Source: CAZYJR01 sp964647905 (lineage in GTDB: Bacteria > Desulfobacterota > DSM-4660 > Desulfatiglandales > HGW-15). Taken from it: a DNA stretch of 64,000 nt. Shown piece by piece: positions 35,396-43,783 of the stretch. Numbering within the stretch: position 1 is the first letter of the stretch; the number at the start of each line of letters is the position of its first letter. Under the pieces are notes generated by a model. It was not told the origin of the DNA. It worked only from the letters and a program-made list of their open reading frames with translations, and made no database searches. The stretch is taken from NCBI GenBank assembly GCA_964647905.1, contig CAZYJR010000002.1, positions 124,001 to 188,000 on the forward strand. Reading direction: 5' to 3'. The translations under genes were made by a program, and so were the position numbers.

Positions 35396-35914
35396 ATGAC
35401 AGGAGTCGATTTATCTGAAAATCTAGAGGATTACCTGGAAACCATCCTGGAGCTGGAAAAAACCCAGAAGGTGGCCCGGGTAAAGGATATTGCGGAGATG
35501 CGCGGGGTATTGCGCGGCTCTGTGACCGGTGCATTAAAAAGCCTGGCCGAAAAAGGCCTGATCAATTACGAGCCCTACAGCTTTATCACCCTGACCCCAA
35601 AGGGCACGGCTGTTGCCGGGGAGATCAACCGCCGCCACCGGGTGATCAAGAACTTTCTCATCCATGTGCTCCAGCTAGCCCCCCGGACCGCAGAAGACAA
35701 CGCCTGCCGCATGGAACATGCCATGGACCGGGCGGCCGTGGACAGGATGGTCGCCTTTATCGATTACATGGACTCCTGCCCCAGAACCGATGCCAGCTGG
35801 CTGAAAGGCTTTGCCAGACACCGCCAGGGAAAGCAGGAAAGCCGCCCTGACTGCAAAGACTGCATGGCCGAAAGCGTTGAAAGGCATGTACAGAAGAAAC
35901 AGAAAAAAATTTGA
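35396..35914 (+). CDS. DtxR/MntR-family metal-dependent repressor
   Basis: 172 residues. An N-terminal winged helix (about 5-65, LEDYLETILELEKTQKVARV) is followed by a dimerisation part with the metal-binding pattern NACRMEHAMD near 102-111, as in DtxR (Cys, Glu, His). There is no SH3 domain. The tail carries DCKDC. The ATG at 35396 has GGGGAGG just before it; a longer open frame lacks support. It should repress feoAB when Fe2+ or Mn2+ is abundant and is divergent from feoA with a palindrome between, the usual layout. Confidence 0.9.
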   Translation: MTGVDLSENLEDYLETILELEKTQKVARVKDIAEMRGVLRGSVTGALKSLAEKGLINYEPYSFITLTPKGTAVAGEINRRHRVIKNFLIHVLQLAPRTAEDNACRMEHAMDRAAVDRMVAFIDYMDSCPRTDASWLKGFARHRQGKQESRPDCKDCMAESVERHVQKKQKKI

Positions 35915-36028
35915 TTTAGAAAGCAAAAGGGTGTCCATAACACCTTCGTGCTGTTCACAACCCGGGCTCTGCATGAAAAGCGATGAAATACAACACCAAT
36001 TTTCGTCAATATCAAACAGGAGGAGGCC

Positions 36029-36517
36029 ATGAAAAGAAGATCCCAAAAAGCATTGTTTTGTATTCTGGCAGCAGCAGCCGTATCTTTTGTTTCCGGCCAG
36101 TGGGCTTCGGCGGAAGGGCCCGCGCCCGATCCGGATGCCTTATGGGAACACATCACGGAAACGTCGCCCTATGGCCAATGGGAATTTTGGCCGGATCACC
36201 AGGGAATGCAGCCGGGAAGAGCGCCTCACGGTCCTCTCCACAAAGTATATGTGAACGACCGTGCATACCACTCCAGCCGGCCCCCGGTGCAGTACGGCAG
36301 TATTCAGGTCAAGGAAAATTACAACAAGAACGAAGAACTCCAGGCCATCACCGTTATGTACAAGGTGCGGGGATACAATCCGGATGACGGCGACTGGTTC
36401 TGGGCGAAGTACGATACCGACGGAAATGCCGACATATACGGCAAGCCCAAAGGGTGTATCGGCTGCCACGGCACCCGCCAGGCCAATGATTTCATCTTAG
36501 TCCACGAATTTGAATAA
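36029..36517 (+). CDS. Cytochrome P460-like exported haem protein
   Basis: 162 residues with a signal peptide (KRRSQK, then a hydrophobic core, cleaved near WASA) and a single c-type haem site CIGCH near 146. Upstream is a P460-type domain with the segment YHSSRPPVQYGSIQVKENY. It should be exported to the periplasm and carry one haem. Family members oxidise hydroxylamine or related N compounds, or act as electron carriers; the role here is unclear. It sits after the DtxR-type gene inside the iron cassette, and is followed by a membrane protein gene. Confidence 0.8.
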   Translation: MKRRSQKALFCILAAAAVSFVSGQWASAEGPAPDPDALWEHITETSPYGQWEFWPDHQGMQPGRAPHGPLHKVYVNDRAYHSSRPPVQYGSIQVKENYNKNEELQAITVMYKVRGYNPDDGDWFWAKYDTDGNADIYGKPKGCIGCHGTRQANDFILVHEFE

Positions 36518-36602
36518 TTATCCGCTGCCGGGTGCCGGAAGATTCGTTCCGTCACCCGGCATACCCGGCCTGAAGATCACCCGCAGCCAGGAGCAACCTC
36601 CA

Positions 36603-37034
36603 ATGTTCTTGATCCATCCGATATTACAGTTCGTGGGGCTTGTTTGCGCAATCTACGTCTGGTACCTGGGAATCCAGCGTTTTCGCATGCAGCAGCCGGG
36701 GAGCAAAAAAATCCGATTTCAGTGGAAGCGGCACGTGCGGTTCGGACTGCTCGCTGCGGCCGTCTGGCTGATCGGCACCGGTGTGGCGCTGTATGTTGTA
36801 AAAACCAGCTGGCATACATTTTTTGTGACCGGCCCCCATGGAAAACTCGGTCTCATAATCATTTTTTTCATTCTTTTTGCCATAGGCTCGGGCCTTTACA
36901 TGGATCGCAGGAAAAAGAAACGAAAACTCCTGCCCCTTGTTCACGGCATTGCCAATACCGTGATGCTACTTTTGGCGTTGATTCAGCTCTATACCGGTAT
37001 CGGGGTTTATCAAACCTTTGTAAGTGGCTATTAA
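36603..37034 (+). CDS. Four-helix inner-membrane protein
   Basis: 143 residues with about four membrane helices (residues 2-22, 43-65, 77-97 and 110-135) and His residues at helix ends (IHPILQF, LVHGIANT, KRHVRFG, SWHTFF) that could hold haem, as in b-type cytochromes. I do not assign a family. The start at 36603 has AGGAG nine bases before it; the frame is open earlier. It lies 85 bases after the P460 gene and may anchor it or pass electrons to it. Confidence 0.6.
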   Translation: MFLIHPILQFVGLVCAIYVWYLGIQRFRMQQPGSKKIRFQWKRHVRFGLLAAAVWLIGTGVALYVVKTSWHTFFVTGPHGKLGLIIIFFILFAIGSGLYMDRRKKKRKLLPLVHGIANTVMLLLALIQLYTGIGVYQTFVSGY

Positions 37035-37099
37035 ACGCAGACATCGCAACAAATTTCCACCATTCAGCTAATCATTCATCCTTGAAAATATTCTTATAA

Positions 37100-37277
37100 T
37101 CAGTCCGGATCCGGGAGCCCCTCCTCGAGCACCTCCCGCACCTTGCGGGTGAGCTCGCTGATGGTGAAAGGCTTCCCTATGAAGTGAATTCCGCGCTCGA
37201 GCACCCCGTGACGCACTATGGCGTCATCCATATATCCGGACATATACAGGACCTTTGCCTCGGGCCGGACAAGCCTT
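37100..37277. repeat. Second copy of the direct repeat bordering the iron cassette
   Basis: This stretch is the 3' end of the intact kinase gene and pairs in the same orientation with 32628-32808. The two copies agree from the stop codon to the sequence CAAGCCTT, then diverge abruptly. About 17 mismatches and one 3-base gap are seen by eye over 178 bases. The copies enclose about 4.3 kb (32809-37099) carrying feoB, feoA, the DtxR-type gene, the P460 gene and the membrane protein gene. Confidence 0.75.
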
Positions 37278-40200
37278 ATCTTCTCGGCCAGGATCTTTCC
37301 GCTCATGCCGGGCATGACCACGTCGGTGAGCAGGAGGTCTATGCCCTCCCCGCACTCCCGGGCCAAGTCAAGCGCTTCGTCTCCCCCCTCCGCTGCGAGC
37401 ACCCGGTAGCCGGCCGCCGCGAGGATTCGCTCGGCAAGGTTCCTTACGGGCTGGTCGTCCTCCACCACCAGGACGGTGCCCGCCCCCTGCTCCGGCGGTT
37501 GAAGCGGCGCGGTCCGGGGCAGCACCTCGCCCTTGGATCTCACCCTGGGGAGATAAATCTTGAAGCTGGTGTCCTGCCCGGGCTCGCTGTAGACCCAGAT
37601 GTTGCCGTTGCTCTGCTTGACTATCCCGTAGACCGTGGCCAGGCCGAGGCCTGTTCCTCCCTCCTTGGTGGTGAAAAAGGGCTCGAAGATCCGGGCCAGG
37701 ACCTCCTGATCCATGCCAGTGCCGGTATCGGTCACCGCCATCATCACGTAGGGCCCGGGCCTCACCTCCAGGTGGTGCCTGACATAGTCCTCCTCCAGCT
37801 CGACGTTCCTGGTCTCTATGGTGAGCTTCCCTCCGGTCGGCATGGCCTCCCTGGAATTGATGGCCAGGTTCATTATCACCTGCTCCATCTGCCCGGGGTC
37901 CGCCTTGACCAATCCCAGGTCGGGGGCCAGGGAGGCCACCAGCTCCACGTCCTCCCCTATCAGCCGGTGGAGCATCTTCTCGAGCCCCTTGATGATCTCG
38001 TTGAGATTGACGATCTCGGGTTTCAGCACCTGCTTTCGGCTGAAGGCCAGTAGTTGCCTGGTCAGGGTGACCGCCCTGTCTCCGGCCGTTCGGATCTCCC
38101 TGACTTCGTCGGCCAGGGGCGCTTCCTCCCCGATCTCGCTCAGGACCAGGTCCGCGTAGCCGTTGATCACACTGAGCATGTTGTTGAAGTCGTGCGCTAT
38201 CCCCCCTGCCAGGCGACCCACCGCCTCCATCTTTTGCGACTGGCGGAGCTGCTGCTCCAGCTCCTTCCTCTCCGTAATGTCCACCCCGGTTCCCAGGATG
38301 TGCCGCGGCCCCGTCTCCGGCGTGGGAAGCGCGCTGCAGCGCCACTCTATGATCCGCCTCTCACCCGTCTTGGTAATCCAGGGGTGCTCGTGTGGGTAAT
38401 CCGGATCAAAGGAGTCCGGATCGATCAAACGCTCCATAAACGGGGCCGCCCACTGCCCGGGCAGGAGGAAGTCCTGCATCTTCTTCCCCATGACTTCCCG
38501 CCTGGCGTACCCGGTCGCCTCTTCGCAGGCTTTGTTGAAAAGAATAATGCCGCCGTCCTGGTCCAGGACCGTTATAAGGCTGGGCGCGGTCTCCACCACC
38601 GCCTCGAACCACCTCTTGCTCTCCGCTATCTCCACCAGGGCCCGGTCGCGCTCCTCCCGCGTCCTGATGGCGGTAATCCCGTAGCTCAGGTCTCTTGCCA
38701 AGTCCTCCAGTAGGAGCACTTCCTGCTCGTCGAAGGCGTCTTTCTCCCCGGAGTATATGGTGAGGCAGCCCAAGGTCTCCCCGTTCTCCCTTAGGGGCAG
38801 GGAGATTGCCGACGCATACCCCCTCCGGGCGCTCTCCTCCCGCCACAAGGCTGAGCCGGGATCGGATAGGAGATCCCTTATCACCACGGTCTTGCCCGTT
38901 CTAATCGCCCGCCCGGAGGGCCCCTGCCCGCTTGCCTCCTCCGACCAGGTTATCCGAGCCCTCTCCAGGAACCCTTCTTCCACGCCTGCAAAGGCGGCCG
39001 GTTCGACGCTCTTGTCCCGGTCGCGCCGGGCCAGCCCCACCCAGGCCATCAGGTGCCCGCCCAGGTCCACCATGTTGCGGCAGATCGAGTCCAGGAGCTC
39101 CTTCTCGCTCCCCGCCCTGACCATGGCCTGGTTGCACTCGCTCACGGTCTCAATCGCCCTGTTGGCCCGGGCGAGCTCGCTGTTCCTGGTCTCTATCACC
39201 TCGGCGGACTCCTCCATGCGGGAGAGGTAATACCTGACCACCAGCCACATTATCAGGCCCGTGCCGGCCACGTAGACCCAGCCCTTGATCATCTGGGCCC
39301 ATGCGGTAACCCCGGGGTCGCTTCTCAAATAGTACGCCACCAGCGCGTCCGTCACGAATATCCACAGACTCCCTGCGATTACATAGACCGCAGCTATCTG
39401 ATAGTGGGCCGCCCCCCTCTTCAACGGCCGGGACCAGACCAAGACCAATAGGGCCGCCAGTATCAAAGGGACCACCACCCAGAGCGCCTTTTTCAAAATG
39501 GCACGTGCCGAGCCGTTCCGGGGCACCAAAACGCCCAGGTAGCGGTCGTAGATCTCGTGATAGCGGCCGTCCGCCTTGACTATGGAAAGTCCCTGATTGA
39601 TCGAATCGAGCAGTGCGGTCTCGCCCTTCCTGACCGCCAGGGAGTATTGACATGTAAGAAGGGCCGGGCTACCGGCGATCACATTCCTTATGCCCAGATT
39701 CCTCAGTGCGAACCGGCCTCCCACGCGGCTCAGCAATGCGCAATCGCCCTCTCCCGAGGCAAGCAGCCTGATCGCCTCGGGCTCTGTCAGGGTCAATATA
39801 AGCTCGGCCTCCAAACCCGCCAGGAGCAAATGATCGTGCGCATAAGCCCCTTGCTGGACGATGACCTTCTTCCCGACAAGCTCTTCCAGCCCTGAGAGCT
39901 TCCCGCCCCCCTTTCTCACGAAGAGCTCATGGCTGAGCTCGGCGTGGGGCTCTGAAAATGCCGCAAAGGCTGCGCGTTCCTCGGAGCGGAACATTGGGAG
40001 GACGTCGATCTCGCCACTCTTGAAGGCCCCAAGCACCTCCTCCCAGGGCCCCAGCCTGAACTCCACCTCCAGCCCCGCAGTCCTGGCCACAGCCTCTAGG
40101 AGCTCCACGTTGAAGCCGCCTGGGTTCCCTTCCTCGTCCATGAACTCGAAGGGCGGGTAGTTATGATCGCCCCCTGCGACAATGATTTGACGCCGCGGGG

Positions 40201-40321
40201 GGCCGTTTTCGGATGCAATTAGGGGCGCGGTGCAGGTTAAGACCCCTATTGCAATCAGTACGAGTGCTAGCGTTAAACCAACAGAACTCCTACTGGCTGA
40301 TTTGCCAGCTCCCTTATCCAC
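37100..40321 (-). CDS. Hybrid histidine kinase with periplasmic amino-acid-binding-type sensor
   Basis: 1,073 residues. In order: a membrane/signal segment (about 13-37); a family 3 solute-binding domain (about 45-270, GGDHNYPPFEF); three membrane helices (275-370); GAF (about 385-550); PAS (about 575-690); HisKA with GGIAHDFNNMLSVINGY near 700-720; a HATPase domain with EAMP and GTGLGLATVYG; and a receiver domain with LLTDVVMPGMSG, Asp near 1000. It should sense a small molecule in the periplasm and signal through phosphorelay. The start is GTG. The 3' end is repeated at 32628. Its output protein is not obvious; the sigma-54 activator lies beyond the cassette. Confidence 0.9.
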   Translation of the reverse strand: MDKGAGKSASRSSVGLTLALVLIAIGVLTCTAPLIASENGPPRRQIIVAGGDHNYPPFEFMDEEGNPGGFNVELLEAVARTAGLEVEFRLGPWEEVLGAFKSGEIDVLPMFRSEERAAFAAFSEPHAELSHELFVRKGGGKLSGLEELVGKKVIVQQGAYAHDHLLLAGLEAELILTLTEPEAIRLLASGEGDCALLSRVGGRFALRNLGIRNVIAGSPALLTCQYSLAVRKGETALLDSINQGLSIVKADGRYHEIYDRYLGVLVPRNGSARAILKKALWVVVPLILAALLVLVWSRPLKRGAAHYQIAAVYVIAGSLWIFVTDALVAYYLRSDPGVTAWAQMIKGWVYVAGTGLIMWLVVRYYLSRMEESAEVIETRNSELARANRAIETVSECNQAMVRAGSEKELLDSICRNMVDLGGHLMAWVGLARRDRDKSVEPAAFAGVEEGFLERARITWSEEASGQGPSGRAIRTGKTVVIRDLLSDPGSALWREESARRGYASAISLPLRENGETLGCLTIYSGEKDAFDEQEVLLLEDLARDLSYGITAIRTREERDRALVEIAESKRWFEAVVETAPSLITVLDQDGGIILFNKACEEATGYARREVMGKKMQDFLLPGQWAAPFMERLIDPDSFDPDYPHEHPWITKTGERRIIEWRCSALPTPETGPRHILGTGVDITERKELEQQLRQSQKMEAVGRLAGGIAHDFNNMLSVINGYADLVLSEIGEEAPLADEVREIRTAGDRAVTLTRQLLAFSRKQVLKPEIVNLNEIIKGLEKMLHRLIGEDVELVASLAPDLGLVKADPGQMEQVIMNLAINSREAMPTGGKLTIETRNVELEEDYVRHHLEVRPGPYVMMAVTDTGTGMDQEVLARIFEPFFTTKEGGTGLGLATVYGIVKQSNGNIWVYSEPGQDTSFKIYLPRVRSKGEVLPRTAPLQPPEQGAGTVLVVEDDQPVRNLAERILAAAGYRVLAAEGGDEALDLARECGEGIDLLLTDVVMPGMSGKILAEKIRLVRPEAKVLYMSGYMDDAIVRHGVLERGIHFIGKPFTISELTRKVREVLEEGLPDPD

Positions 40322-40613
40322 CGTGCGCCCCCTTACTCCATGACCTGGGCGATGAGATCATTGTCTCCTTACAGCGGTTCCACGTCTGCTGCGTATTCTT
40401 GCAATAAATATGCAAAAAGCCGGCCATGTTGTGCCTCCTAATTGTCCCTTGACAGGGGCTGCCTTTTTAGTAGTTGTATTATGCGATCATACTCAGAATG
40501 CGAAGGAGAAGAGATGGGATGGGGTAAGCAAGACCGGCCCGAGCGAAGACCCCGCCCCAAGGCGGCCAAGCTGCCGGAGTACGGCTGAACAAGGGTAACC
40601 GGAGGGATTGGGG

Positions 40614-41426
40614 TTGAAAGAGGAGGTGCTCAAGGGGCGGATAAAGGTCGGGACCTGCGGATGGAGCGGCTACCGCCCACCGGCCGGCTGGAAGGAACGC
40701 TGCAGGAGCAAGCTCGAGGCCTACTCAGAGGCCTTTGACGCCGTGGAGGTGAACAGCACCTTCTATCAGCTCCCTATGGAAAAGACCGCCGCCCGCTGGC
40801 GGGAGGAGGCCTCCCCGGACATGGTCTTCACCCTCAAGGCCTGGCAGGCCGTAACCCATCCCGTAAGCAGCCCCACCTGGCGCAAGAGGGCGGATAAGCT
40901 CACCCGGGCCCAGAAGGAGTCCTTCGGCTGGTTCCGATGGAACCGGGAGGTGGAGGCCGCATGGGAGGAGACCAAGAAGACGGCCGAGGCCATGGATGCC
41001 GGGACTTGCGTCTTCCAGTGTCCGTCGAGCTTCGATTGCACCGAGGAGAACATACAAAGGGTTAGAGAGTTCTTCGGCCGCATAGACCGGGGGGATCTCC
41101 TCCTCGCCTGGGAGCCCCGGGGCGGCTGGAACCTGAATCTCGATATCGTAAGAGAGCTCTGTACCGAGCTGGATCTGATCCACGTGGTGGATATCCTTCG
41201 AAGAGACCCCGTCTCCGGCCACAAAGCCGCCTATATCCGCCTCCACGGTCTCAACCCGAAGGAGTACGACTACCGCTACGACTACTCGGAAGATGAGCTC
41301 CGGGACCTCTCCGCCATGCTCCGGAGCCTCTCCCGAACCCGCGAGACCGTCTACTGCTTCTTCAACAACGACGCCATGTTCTCCAACGCCGCCGGGCTCA
41401 TGGAGCTCCTGGGCCGGGCGCAGTGA
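40614..41426 (+). CDS. DUF72 family protein
   Basis: 270 residues. Marks of DUF72 (YecE-like, TIM-barrel): IKVGTCGWSGYRP at the N-terminus, FDAVEVNSTFYQLP near 42, ASPDMVFTLKAWQAVTHP near 66 and, at the end, YCFFNNDAMFSNAAGL. The function is unknown; the barrel resembles sugar isomerases and nucleases. The start is a TTG at 40614, eight bases after GGAGG. The 290-base divergent gap before it, shared with the kinase gene, contains a TTGACA at 40449 without a clear -10. Confidence 0.85.
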   Translation: MKEEVLKGRIKVGTCGWSGYRPPAGWKERCRSKLEAYSEAFDAVEVNSTFYQLPMEKTAARWREEASPDMVFTLKAWQAVTHPVSSPTWRKRADKLTRAQKESFGWFRWNREVEAAWEETKKTAEAMDAGTCVFQCPSSFDCTEENIQRVREFFGRIDRGDLLLAWEPRGGWNLNLDIVRELCTELDLIHVVDILRRDPVSGHKAAYIRLHGLNPKEYDYRYDYSEDELRDLSAMLRSLSRTRETVYCFFNNDAMFSNAAGLMELLGRAQ

Positions 41427-41518
41427 TCCTGCTCCACTATTGCAAGCCATGGGCGCCAGCGGCCGACCTTTCCGCCCGACATAACCCGCCACCCCGTGCT
41501 CCCTTCAACCGATATTCA

Positions 41519-42325
41519 TCAACGCTTGCCGACCGCCCCTATGTACACAGTGAATTCCTCCCTCCCGTCGACGCCCAGCAGCCGGTCGCAGGCGGACTGG
41601 TCATAGGCGGCTATGGCGCAGGCGCCCGCTCCCATGGCGGTGGAGGCCAGGTAAAGGTTCTGGCATACATGCCCTGCGTCCAGGGCGATCGCCTTGTGAG
41701 CCGCCAGGTCGTAGCGCCATTCCATGCGCGCGGGGATTGTTGTCCAGAAAAAAGTCGCTGCAGAGCCCGCCACGAAGCGCTGGCGCAGGCACGCCTCGGC
41801 CGCCTTGGGCCCTACTTGGTCATCGACGTAGAGCCGGGCGAGTTGTCCGTCCAGGGGCAGGTAGCGGTAGATGCCCGACTGGAGACCTTGTACCCTGATG
41901 GCGGCCACATAGGTCTCGAAGGAATGGCGCGCGCCCGCCGAGGGTACGGTCCGCAGCGCAGACTCGCGGGTCACCACCCGGCGGATGCCCTGGGTCGCAA
42001 ACAGGAGAGCGGAGAGCTCCTCGAGGCTGAGAGGTTCCTCCGTGTAGGCGCGCACGCTCTCCCGCTGGATGACCGCCTCGGCCACCGGCAGGCTGCAGAG
42101 CCGGGCCAGTGAATCCGTTCCGTCCGGGAGATCGATGCGCAGCGCTCCCTCCGGGCAGGGCTTCTGGACGGGCGGCGCCGGAAGACCCCGGTTCTGCGCG
42201 GTCTGCCGGAAATCGATCATCCTGCGGATCTCATCCTTCAGGAAAAAGCGGCTCTGATCGAACCGGCCGGCGGACTTTCCCTGGGAAGTCCCATCTTCGG
42301 GCTTGACAGTCATTGGGAATAGCAT
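41519..42325 (-). CDS. SagB/ThcOx-type nitroreductase-fold oxidoreductase
   Basis: 268 residues. The nitroreductase-fold core is seen in RESVRAYTEEPLSLEELSALLFATQGIRR near 90-118, TVPSAGARHSFETYVA near 127 and DAGHVCQNLYLASTAMGAGACAIAAYD near 215-243, with a YIGAVGK end. It needs FMN in family members such as SagB, which oxidise azole rings in peptide natural products. No precursor peptide or cyclodehydratase (YcaO) gene is nearby, so this is probably a stand-alone member of unknown substrate. Confidence 0.8.
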   Translation of the reverse strand: MLFPMTVKPEDGTSQGKSAGRFDQSRFFLKDEIRRMIDFRQTAQNRGLPAPPVQKPCPEGALRIDLPDGTDSLARLCSLPVAEAVIQRESVRAYTEEPLSLEELSALLFATQGIRRVVTRESALRTVPSAGARHSFETYVAAIRVQGLQSGIYRYLPLDGQLARLYVDDQVGPKAAEACLRQRFVAGSAATFFWTTIPARMEWRYDLAAHKAIALDAGHVCQNLYLASTAMGAGACAIAAYDQSACDRLLGVDGREEFTVYIGAVGKR

Positions 42326-42376
42326 CCTCCTTTGAGCGGTGTAAGACGGCGTGCGGGTCGTTGTGAGTCAAGAGGT

Positions 42377-43555
42377 CTATGGATACGGGCTCTTGTGCAG
42401 CCGGGAATCGTTGGCATCAGAAGGAGCAATCTGCATCAGCCGGTGGAGTACCGCGGTCCTGTTGGACACTCCCATCTTTCCATAGATGGATCTCAAGTGA
42501 TTTTCCACCGTATATCGGCTTATGAAAAGGGCCTCGGCGATCTCCGCGTTCTTCGATCCTTTGGCCAGCAGGTGCACCACCTCGGTTTCTCTTCGGGTGA
42601 GTCCGATCCCTCTCAACTCCCTCGTCATGCACAGGATGTATTCTTCAGGGTCCAAGAAGATCAGGTAGAGAGGCCCGCTCTTGGGTTCGAGGATCAGGCG
42701 CACCGTGACCGAGACCTTTTGCCTGGATCCTTGTGAGACCAGGTCGAATCGAAGCTTGCGAGGAGCCTCTTTCCTCTTGATCTGGGCAGAACCGGCCAAT
42801 TTCATGCAGCCCCTGTAAATCTCCCTGGGGACGCCGCCCGAACGCGGGCCCTCGCCGCCCCCCGGTGCATCCAGTGTGGACAGAACGCCGGCCGCTCTTT
42901 CATCCGTGTAGACGGGCTCTAGAAACCGGTCGAGCAAGACCAGGCCGCGGTAAGGCAGATCAGGGACAATCGAATGGATGGCAGAGGCCAGGGCCTTGCT
43001 CTTCTCCGACGAGACGGCGGCCTGGAGCGCACCCGAGAGATAGGGGGCCGCTGAGAGGGCCTTGAGCTTGTCGTGGAGCGAGAATCGTGGCGCCCTTCGG
43101 CTTCGGAAGAGGGCCACCACGCCCAGGACCTGCAGGCCCCATTTCAGGTGGATGGTCATCTGGTGATGGATGGACTGGGGCTTCAGGAAGTCGTTGTAGT
43201 ATTCGGTGCGTGTCAGGTTCCTATAGGACACGATGTCATCGGTGGTCAAGACATCGGATATCTCAAAGGGGTTCTTCCCTTCGTATTTTTTGTAAAAGGG
43301 ATCGATTCTCCAATAATACCGCCTGTAGCGGTGCAGCGCCGCATCCTCGATGCCGCGATTTACGATGTTCAGGAAGTTCACCGGCTTGTCCGGGGCTTGG
43401 GCCATGAAAAAATTGCCCTTTTCCGCTCCCAGACGGCTCTCAAAGAAGAGAAGGGATTCCCTTCTTATCTCGTCTACGTCCTCCATCGCAAACAGGCGAC
43501 GGCAAAACCGATGTATTTCCTCATGATCTTCACGGGTCAAGCTCGAGTAAGCCAT
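42377..43555 (-). CDS. LuxR-family transcriptional regulator
   Basis: 392 residues. A GAF-like sensor half is followed by a C-terminal LuxR helix-turn-helix (about 325-385, TRRETEVVHLLAKGSKNAEIAEAL and SRYTVENHLRSIYGKMGVSNR). It has no receiver domain. It is divergent from the 2-oxoacid dehydrogenase operon, so it is a likely regulator of it; that is inferred from position only. Confidence 0.8.
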   Translation of the reverse strand: MAYSSLTREDHEEIHRFCRRLFAMEDVDEIRRESLLFFESRLGAEKGNFFMAQAPDKPVNFLNIVNRGIEDAALHRYRRYYWRIDPFYKKYEGKNPFEISDVLTTDDIVSYRNLTRTEYYNDFLKPQSIHHQMTIHLKWGLQVLGVVALFRSRRAPRFSLHDKLKALSAAPYLSGALQAAVSSEKSKALASAIHSIVPDLPYRGLVLLDRFLEPVYTDERAAGVLSTLDAPGGGEGPRSGGVPREIYRGCMKLAGSAQIKRKEAPRKLRFDLVSQGSRQKVSVTVRLILEPKSGPLYLIFLDPEEYILCMTRELRGIGLTRRETEVVHLLAKGSKNAEIAEALFISRYTVENHLRSIYGKMGVSNRTAVLHRLMQIAPSDANDSRLHKSPYP

Positions 43556-43783
43556 GGTGCACCCCTGCCCTTTATAGCTCTAAGACAAGCGCCCTCCTCC
43601 GGTCAATCAAAAAGCACGCCTTCCCATGGTGAGAGGCCCGGGGGGCCCCGAACCGTCGCCCTACCATTTTCCGGGGAAAAAATGACGGATTCCCGCTATT
43701 GCCTCCCCTGCAGGGGTCTTTCTACCCTGGCATCGAGGGACCCAGGGTGCAAGGGATGGACTCACTATTAAAAGGAGGGGGAG

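Noticed and set aside
37184..38053. Long plus-strand frame opposite the hybrid kinase
   Set aside because: Antisense to intact kinase and receiver domains; composition fits a shadow frame.
40322..40613. A promoter built on the TTGACA at 40449
   Set aside because: The best -10-like hexamers are 19 or 22 bases away, so spacing is poor; it is mentioned only with the DUF72 gene.
41519..42325. A thiopeptide/azole natural-product cluster around the SagB-type gene
   Set aside because: No YcaO, precursor peptide or other modification gene is adjacent.
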